NCBI GenBank assembly: GCA_016795375.1
Contig: JAEUHJ010000045.1
Location: 53,922 to 117,921, forward strand
Length of the DNA: 64,000 nt
Direction: 5' to 3'
DNA from: Verrucomicrobiaceae bacterium
GTDB lineage: Bacteria; Verrucomicrobiota; Verrucomicrobiia; Verrucomicrobiales; Verrucomicrobiaceae
Shown: piece after piece, positions 48,501-57,500 of the stretch
Position numbering within the stretch: position 1 is the first letter of the stretch
Layout of the letters: the number at the start of each line of letters is the position of its first letter
Translations under genes and position numbers: made by a program
The notes under the pieces: generated by a model
The model's input: the letters and a program-made list of their open reading frames with translations, nothing else
The model's database searches: none
Told to the model about the DNA's origin: nothing

Positions 48501-51500
48501 GGTGGATGCTCAATACGCGGGGCGCAATCTCAACGTCGCCGGCGGCACCAGCTACCTCCGCCCCACCTTGATCGGTGGTGGCGGTTTCAACACGCTGCAA
48601 CTCGGAAACCTGACCTTCGACGCCAACCGCTCCTTCGTGGTTTACCCCTGGGGTTCTGATTACACGGACGTGGCGGTGAACAACATCACGATGGCCAATT
48701 CGGCCAACACGCTCGCGCTCATCGTGGGCTACGACAACAGCTACACCGCCGGCAACGGCATGCTGACGGTCAACGGCATCATCGGCGACCGGGCCACCGG
48801 CGCCCAGAGCTTGCGCAAGGACTACGGCGGGGTGCTCATCCTCAACGGCGACAACACCTACGACGGCACCACCACCATCACCCAGGGCCGTCTGGTCTTG
48901 TCAAACACGGGCTCGGCGGGCGTCGCGGGTTCCGCGATTTCCTTCGCCACCAGCAACGACCGCACCGCGCAGCTCGAGTATCGCATCGACGGCACGGGGC
49001 CCTTCCTGTTCGACAACGTGGTGACCACCTCCGGCGGCAACGATGGCAGCGACCGGCTCATCCTGGTGGGTCCGACCGCGCCGGGGTCGGAGGATCAGAT
49101 CGTGCAGATCACCTCGCTGACCATCGGCCACGGCGGCACCTATTCGCTCGGCGGCGGGGACAACAGCGCCATCTGGCTGGACGGCACCAATGGCTACCGG
49201 CTCGAGATCGGCTCCCTGACGCTGAACCGTGACATCGCGCTGCGCACTCGCGGCGCTCACACAACGATCACCGGGGTGCTCTCCGGGGCGGCGGGCAACG
49301 ACCTGGAGAAGAACGACGCGGGCACGCTTCAACTTGACGGCAGCAACACCTACCTGGGGGCCACCACCATCACCAGCGGCTATCTGGTGCTCGGGCACGA
49401 CAACGCGCTCGGCGCGGCCACCTCCGATGTCACCTTCCGCTCGACACCGAATTCGCAGGTGCTGGCCAGCGGCGTGCGCACGATCAGTCGCAACTTCATC
49501 AACACCGCCACGGGCGGTGTGCAGACGCTCGGCGGCCTGGATGCGGGCGCGAAGATCTTCAGCGGGAATGTGAACCTTTCCACCCGCGGAGTGTCGCTCA
49601 GCGCGATCACCGGCGGGGATGTGACGTTCACCGGCGTGTTCAGCGGGAATGGTGGCATCGACAAGCAGGGGAACGGCACGGTGATCCTCAATCCGTCCAC
49701 GGGCACCGGAAACACCCACACCGGGACGACCACGGTGACGCAGGGCACGCTGATCGGCCAGGCGCAGGCCACCAGCGGCAGCCCCTTCGGCGCGAACACG
49801 GCGTTTGCGATCTCGGACGGCACATTGCGGCTCGACGGCCTCGCCGCGCCGGCGGCGAACTCGCTCACCTCCAGCACGGGCGATCTGACCTTCTCCGGCG
49901 GCGCGCGCCTGGTGGTCAATGATATCGCGGCGGACACATTCAACACGGAGCTGAACTTCGATTCGCTCATCCGCAGCGGGCAGGGGACGATCACTTTCAT
50001 CTCGCAACGTGGCGACCTGGGAGGCGAGGAGCTGGTCACGTTCACGACGGCTCCAGCGCTCATCAACACGATCGTGGGGCCGTTCGCGGTACGCACGGCG
50101 AGCGGGGTGAGCAATGTGGCGGACTATGTGACCATGAGCGGCAGCAGCGTGACGACCGCGACTTACGGCGGCACGGGGGACCTCGACACGGCCACCGGCG
50201 GCACGCAGGTCTTCAACGCAAGCGGCACGGGCGGCACTTTGACGGCGGACAGGTTCGTTTTCGCCTTCAGCACGGATACGAACGTGAACCTGTCGGGGTT
50301 CACGCTCAACGTGGGCGATCTGGCGACACCGGCGAATGGCGCGGGCATCATTTTGAATGCCGGTGCGGACATCACCGGCGCCGCAGGCTCCAAGATCAAC
50401 ATCGGACAGGCCACGCTGTATCTTTACACGGATGACGCCGCCAGCTCGACGCTGGGCGTGCCTGTCACGAACGTGCGCGGCAACTCGAACAACACGCTGG
50501 CCACCGCGCTGGTGAAATTCGGCCCCGGCACGGTGGACATCGGCGTGCCGCAGACCTTTCAGGGGAATGTCGAGCTGAGCCGCGGCGGCTTTAACCTCAC
50601 GGCTGCGAATGTGTTTCCGCTGTTCGAGAATCTCAACGCGCTCACCGGCGGCACGATCACGCTTTCTCCAGGCACTTCGATCGTTTTCAACAACAACAAC
50701 CAGGAATTCGCCGGCCTGGCCTCGATCAATCCGAGCAATTCCTTCCAGTTCTCCGCCGGAACCGTGGATCTGGGCACGGCCACGCTCACGGTGGGCCGTA
50801 ATGACGCCAGCACGGTTTTCGACGGCCAGATCACCGGCGGCGCGGCTTCGCGGTTGTTCAAGATCGGCGGCGGGCGGCTCACCCTTTCGAACATCAACGC
50901 CGACAAACCGAACACGTTAGGCACGCTCGAAATAGCGCGCGGCGTGGTGGAAACCTACATTGATGACCAATCGGTCGCCATGCCCGTGGCCGTGGCCCGC
51001 GCGCTGCCAGCCAGCACCACGGTGCTGCTGCGCGGCGGGGAGTGGGAAATCCGCACCATCGGCGACAGCACCGGCAACACACAGCGCATCGCCATCGGCA
51101 ACAACGTCGTCGTGCGGGACGGGAACAGCAGCATTGACTCGAACCGGCCCAGCGGCGGCGGCGGAAGCAAGCTGCTCACCCTCGGCACGCTGGATCTCTA
51201 CAACCACCAGCTCCTCATCACGGGCGGGAACAGCTACATCCCGCGTTTTGACGGAACCACGACTTTGCATGGCTACATGCGCATCCAGACGGACACACAG
51301 CTCGTGCTGGCCGGTGCCATCAATGACGGCGGCAATGGCTACACGCTGAACAAGGTGGGCGGCTCCGATCTTTCCATCGCCGGTGACAGCAGCGGCACCT
51401 GGAGCGGCGGCACGGTGGTCACCGGCGGCACGCTGGTCTTCGCCACCCGCGGCCTGGATGACATCCGCTCAACCGGGACGACCGTGGTGCCGCTCGCCAC

Positions 51501-54500
51501 TTCCAACGCGGGCACAGGCGACATCGTCGTGAACCTCGGTTCGGCGATCCGCATCACGGCGCCGTCGAACATCCTCACCGCCCAGGGGCAGGAGGTGCGC
51601 ATCTTCGGCTCGGAGCGCGGCTCCAGCACCCGCATCGACCTGCTCACCGACGCGTCGCTGACCTCTTATGGCCTGCGCTCGCTGACGGACGGCACGATCG
51701 CCCTGAGCCTGACCGAAGGCGCCTGGACCACGCCCATCGACCTGGCGCGCGCCGGCGACGGCACCTGGGGGCTCTCCGCCCTCAGCAACACCTTCTACAC
51801 CGCGAGCACCCTGGGCGTGGGAGCCGACAACAACTACCACTTCGCCGGCACCGCCTCGGCCTATCTGAGCTTCACGCAGGAAAACGTGCTCACCGGCAGC
51901 GCCGGGGTGATCATGGGCAAGAGCCCGGTCTTCGCGGGGGGCACGCCGAGCCAGGCCGGCAGCGTCGTCCGCCTCTACGGCGACCAGAACTACACCGGGA
52001 ACACCACCCTCTTCCGCGCGGCGGATGCCAGCAGCATCAGCACGATCCTGGAGATCACCGGTGACAGCGCCTCGCCCGTGTTTGAAGTGTACGGCCGCCT
52101 GACCCTGCGCGGCGCGGGCCGTCTGACCGACGACACCGGGGCCCAGGTCAACACCCTCAATCTCCGCCCCGGCGGCAACCTGCGGCTCGACTACAACATG
52201 GACGTCACGGACAGCATCTACAACTCGCGCCTGAATGAGTCGAACCTCGGCCTCGAGACGACGGAGAACAAACTGGGGGACTCCACCCCCCTCATCCTCG
52301 ACGGGGCCGGCATCAACCTGATCGACAACTACCAGCGGGTGAACACGGAGACCGTCGGCGCCATCACCGCGAAAGGCGGCGCGGGCATCACCCTGGAGCG
52401 CAACAGCACCAACGGCCAGATGACACTCATCGCCCCCAGCATCACCCGCGACGGCCAGAGCACGCTGACCGTCCGGGTGAACACCAACCAGCTCGGCTCC
52501 GGCAACATCGAGTCCATCAAGCTCATCCTCACCGGCGGCGCGCCCGCGCTGACCAATGGCATCGTCGCCCCGTGGATGGTCAACGCCACCTACCGCACCT
52601 TCCTGAGCTACAACACCGAGACCGGCTACACCAACGCGCCCTTTGTCAGCGGAACCCCTGCGCTGGGTGGCGGCAACGCGTTCCTCACCCCCTTCACGGG
52701 GACGGAAATCGTGCAGTTCGCCGGCGGCTGGGGCGACACGGCCCTGACGGGCGCGAAGAATGTCTATGCCCTGCGCGTGGACGAGGAGAGCAGTTCGAAC
52801 GACATGGTCTTCACCGGCGGCCAGATCAACATCTGGAGCGGCGGCCTCATCGCGGGGAACGACGACGGCAACCGCGTCAACTTCGACACGACAGCCATCT
52901 ATTTCGGTGATGGCGCGACACCGGTGGAGGGGATCGTCTATGGCGGCCACAGCAGCACGGTGACGCGCTTCGGAGGCGTCGTGACAGCGGCGAACCTCAC
53001 TCTGGACGGCCCCGGAGCCTTCCAGTTAACCAACGCCGCCAACGCCATCAGCGGCACCATCCAGATGAACGGCGGCACGCTTTACATCGACGGTGTCGGG
53101 GCGCTCGGCACCGCGGGCGAGATCATCCTGCACGGCAACTACGCCAACAACTTCGGAGGCGGCCAGATGCCCAGCCTGCGCCTGCGCCACAACAGCGCCA
53201 CCACGACCTACACGGGACTCGACGTAACGATCGCCGAGAACGTGCCCTACGCGCAGATCCAGGCGGAGCGCTACACCGGCGCCGGCACCACCACGACGGT
53301 GCAATTCGACGCCTTGAACGTCCTGGGAACCACCGGCCCGGCCGGCACGATGCTGCAACTCTACAACAGCAACTCCAACACCAACGTGCTCGGCGCCACG
53401 ACGATCGGCGGCACCAGCGCGGTCGGCATGAATGTGAACTCCGCCACCTGGCGGCTCATCGGCAGCATCACCAGTGCCGCGCCCATCGTGAAGACGGGCG
53501 ATGGCGTACTGCGGTTCGATGGTGACAACTCCGGCTTCACCGGCGGCTTCACCCTGAACCGCGGGGAATGGCGCCTGACGGCGGGCACCGCCGCGAATCT
53601 GGATGTCGGCGGCACCGGGGATCTGGTGGTGAACTACGGCACCGTGCGCATGGCGCAGAGCGGCAGCTCCAGCATCTTCACCGCTCCCGGTCAGGACATC
53701 ACGGTCAATGGCGCGGGCTGGTTTGCCAATGACCGCAATGGCGGCTCTGCCGGCACGCGCACCATCGGCGTGAACAATGCCGGGCAGGTTCTCCGCACCT
53801 CCAACAGCCCGTATGTGATTTGGTCAGGGGACAGCATTTTTCTTGAGCACCAGGTAGTGATCAACGACAGCCCGGTCTTCCGCGGGGATTATGTCAGCCT
53901 CTATTTCCGGGACGTGATCTCCGGCAGCGGCACGTTTAACAAATCGGGCAACTCCTATTTCCTTTTCGACAACAACGCGGCCAACACCTTCTCCGGCGGG
54001 TTCAATCATTTCGGTGGCGTGGTCTCGGTGCGCCAGGCGAATGCCACCCTGGGCACCGGCCCCGTGAATCTTCATGCGGGCACCACGATCTCCCTGCCGA
54101 ACGTCACCAACCTCGGCGGCGGTGCTTTGAAGATATACAGCGGCTCCACCGCCGTGCCCACCATCGGCACGCGCACTCCTGCTAATTTCAATGCCATCAG
54201 CGCCGCCGTGGCGGCTGCGGGCGTCGTGCAGGGCGGTGGCATCGGCGCGCTGACCCTCGATGCCGGCCAGGCTCTCACCACAGATCCAGCGATGGCCACG
54301 CGCGACGGCGGCTTTTTCAATCTCTGGTATCTCGGCGGTGGTGAGGGTGAGGGCACGCTCAGCGCCAACAGCATCGCGCCCTGGGGCGTGGGCGGCACGG
54401 AGTTCCGTTTCGGTGGTGGTCAGAGTGCCATCTTTGTCGATCCCGCCACCGCAGGCGCCGATCAGCTCGCGGGCGCGGGGAACCGTGTCATCGCCGGTAT

Positions 54501-57500
54501 TCCACACGCAGTGAGCGGCTACGGCGGCCTGGTGTTCAATCCGGATGGCAACAACAGCTACGGCGGCGGCACCATCCTGAACCGCACACGCCTCTACGAC
54601 GGCGATGTCCGCGGCTACATCATGTATATGCGTGGCGGCGCGGTGGGCACGGGGTCCACCTTCCGCACCCCGCTGGGCACCGGGCAGGTGGATAACTTCG
54701 GTGACATGCGCGTCGAGCAATCCTCCGGCACGATGGTGGCCACCGGCGGGCTGACCAATGCCAACCTCGTGGTCATGCACCCAGGCTCGCGCCTGCGCTT
54801 TGACAACAACACGGTGTTTACCGGCAACGGCACCACGGGCAACCGCGCCACCGGAACTCTGGGCGGCGGCGGGCGCTGGGCGGATGCCGTCGGCCTCACT
54901 CTGAACGGCTCCACGCTGGAATTGTTTGGCGACAACTCCGACCACATCGCCAACCGCGAGATCATGGGTGATCTGACCATCATGCGCGGCTCGGAGGTCT
55001 TCCTCCGCCGCGATACCGGTGACTGGGCGGAGCTCTCCGTGGGCAACATCACGCGCAGCGGCACCGGCACCCTGCAAATCGGGACCGCTATCGGCGGCAC
55101 GAACACCGCCGGCATCCTGGGCACCGTGGCCAGCAACGTGGACAGCCTGATCTTCCTCGCCACCAACGGCGCGGCCCTGGTGAACAACAACATGGTCGAT
55201 CCATGGATCGTGAGCCGATTTGACAACCAATTCCTCAAATACGACGCCACGCTCGGCTTCCAGGCGATCACCCAGGGCGGCGCTCCGGCGAACTATCTCA
55301 CCAGCGCAGACGGCACGGTGGATACAGCCGACCTGCCGCTCAACAACGGCACGGAAATCCTCAATCTCGACACCGCCACGGGCGTGCTCGGCGCGAACCT
55401 CGACATCTACGCCCTGCGCCTCGACCGTGATATCAACAGCAGCGCGGACAATGCCTTCAACCAGATCATCATCCGCAGCGGCGGCCTCATGCAGGTGAAC
55501 AACCAGCCGACCATCAACGCCGACCTGTTCTTCGGCCCCTCCGGCCTGGGCGATGGCGAGGCCCTGATCCATGCGAACGACGACACACTGCAAATCAACG
55601 GCAAAATCCACGCCACCACCGTCACGAAGTTCGGTCAGGCATTCCTGAACATCCGCAGCGATCAGCCACAGTTCAGCGGCATCTGGAACATCAACAACGG
55701 CGGCATCCAGTTCCTCACCCCGGGAGCGGTGGGCACCGGCGAGGTCCATCTCAACGGCGCGCACATGACGGACAATGACAACCGTCTCAGCGCCTTCGCC
55801 TCCTCTGTCACCGAGCTGCGCTACAACTACAACAGCAGCTCGCCGGACCTCCTTACCTGGGGCGGCGGCAAGATCATCGTCACCGATCTGGGCCACATCC
55901 GCTCCGTCTCGCCCACCGACCGCCTGGAGCAGATTCCCGCCATTGATCTGAAAACCACCGGCGGCGGACACGAGGGCATCGCCATGTTCTCAGTGGACAA
56001 TTACCGCCACACCGTGCGCACCGGCACCGTGACGCTCTATGATCACTTCATGCTCGATGTGGAGTCCACCACCTTCGGCCCCGGCTCCACCGTCGGCGTG
56101 CAGCTCGGCAGTGGCAGCGGTGCCGGCGGACTGAACAACCAGGGTTTTTACGACGTTCGCCTCATGGGTGATGGCATTTTGAGCCTTGGTGACAACAGCG
56201 CCAGCTTCACCGGCGCACGCACTTTCGACCTCGGCGATGGCAAAGTCCGCGTGCTCCACAACGGAGCCTTTGGTGCGGCCACAGTCACCGCCTACGCGCG
56301 CTCCACCTCCGCGCTGGAAATCGCCACCAGCAACTTCACGCCGACCGCGACCCTGGTGCAGGAGCCAGGCTCCATCGAGCGCTGGGCGCGCAGCGACGCC
56401 CGCGGCACCGGGAACTACACCTTTGCCGACGGCGTCCACTGGCAGGTCTTCACCGATGTCACCGGCACCCGCACCATTGACCTCGCCGGCGGCTCCCTCA
56501 TGGGATACCTGCCGCTCGATTATGATGCGGTGGCTGTCATCCAGACCATCCGCAGCGGTGTCACCGTCAATCTCACCGCCAATTCCTACCTCGGCCAGAT
56601 TTATCCGGCGGGCAGCTCCATCGGCATCAACCATTTCATCTATGACATGGGCAAGGCTAACACCACAACAAACTACAACCCCAGTGATGTCGGTCTGCGC
56701 GGTTCCTACCTCGTCATCGACGGCAACATCACAGGCAATTTTGGCCTCACCAAAGTGGGCCAGGATCTCATCAAACTGGCCGGCAGCAACACCTTCACCA
56801 GTCTGCGGGTCGAGGATGGCATTCTCCAGATCGGACGGAACAACGCGCTGTCCACCGCCGTGGCCCTGAGCACCCGCGGTTCCGGTTCGGCGGGTGTCTT
56901 TGACCTCAACGGCTACAACCAGGAGGTCGGCTCCCTCAGTGGCCCCGGTGGCACGATCAGCAACTCGGCCTTCGACTACAACACCCTGACCGTCAACCAG
57001 TCCTCAAACACCACTTACGGCGGCTCGGTGAACGGCGGGGTGGCAGTGACGAAAAAAGGCGGCGGAACCCTCATCTTCACCGCAGTCAACACATACCAGG
57101 GCGGCACGGTGCTCGAAGCCGGGGCCATTTCTGTGGCGGCGGACACCAGCCTCGGCCAGCTTCACTTCAGCGTCCGCGCGGACTCCCTGCGTTTCACAGG
57201 AGGCAGGCTCTTGACCACCGCCAGCATGACCATCGCGGCCACGCGTGGCATCACATTGGACTCCGCTGGGGGCACGCTTTCGCCCGCCGCTGCCACCACC
57301 CTGGGAGTGGACTCCGTGATCACCGGAACCGGGGCGCTGACCAAGACGGATGCCGGGGCCTTGCGCCTGAACAACACCGCCAACGACTACACCGGCGACA
57401 CCCTTGTCACCTCCGGCGCGCTCCAAGGTGGTACGGCCGACGCCTTCGCGCCGCAGTCACGCCATGTCATCACGGGCGACACCGTCTCCGGTTCCATCGA

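Noticed and set aside
53824..55971. Long antisense open frame (about 715 codons) inside the giant gene, with others such as 58249-59805
   Set aside because: High-GC repeats in the sense gene keep the opposite strand open. The antisense products are Ala/Gly/Val/Arg-rich, without domains or ribosome sites.
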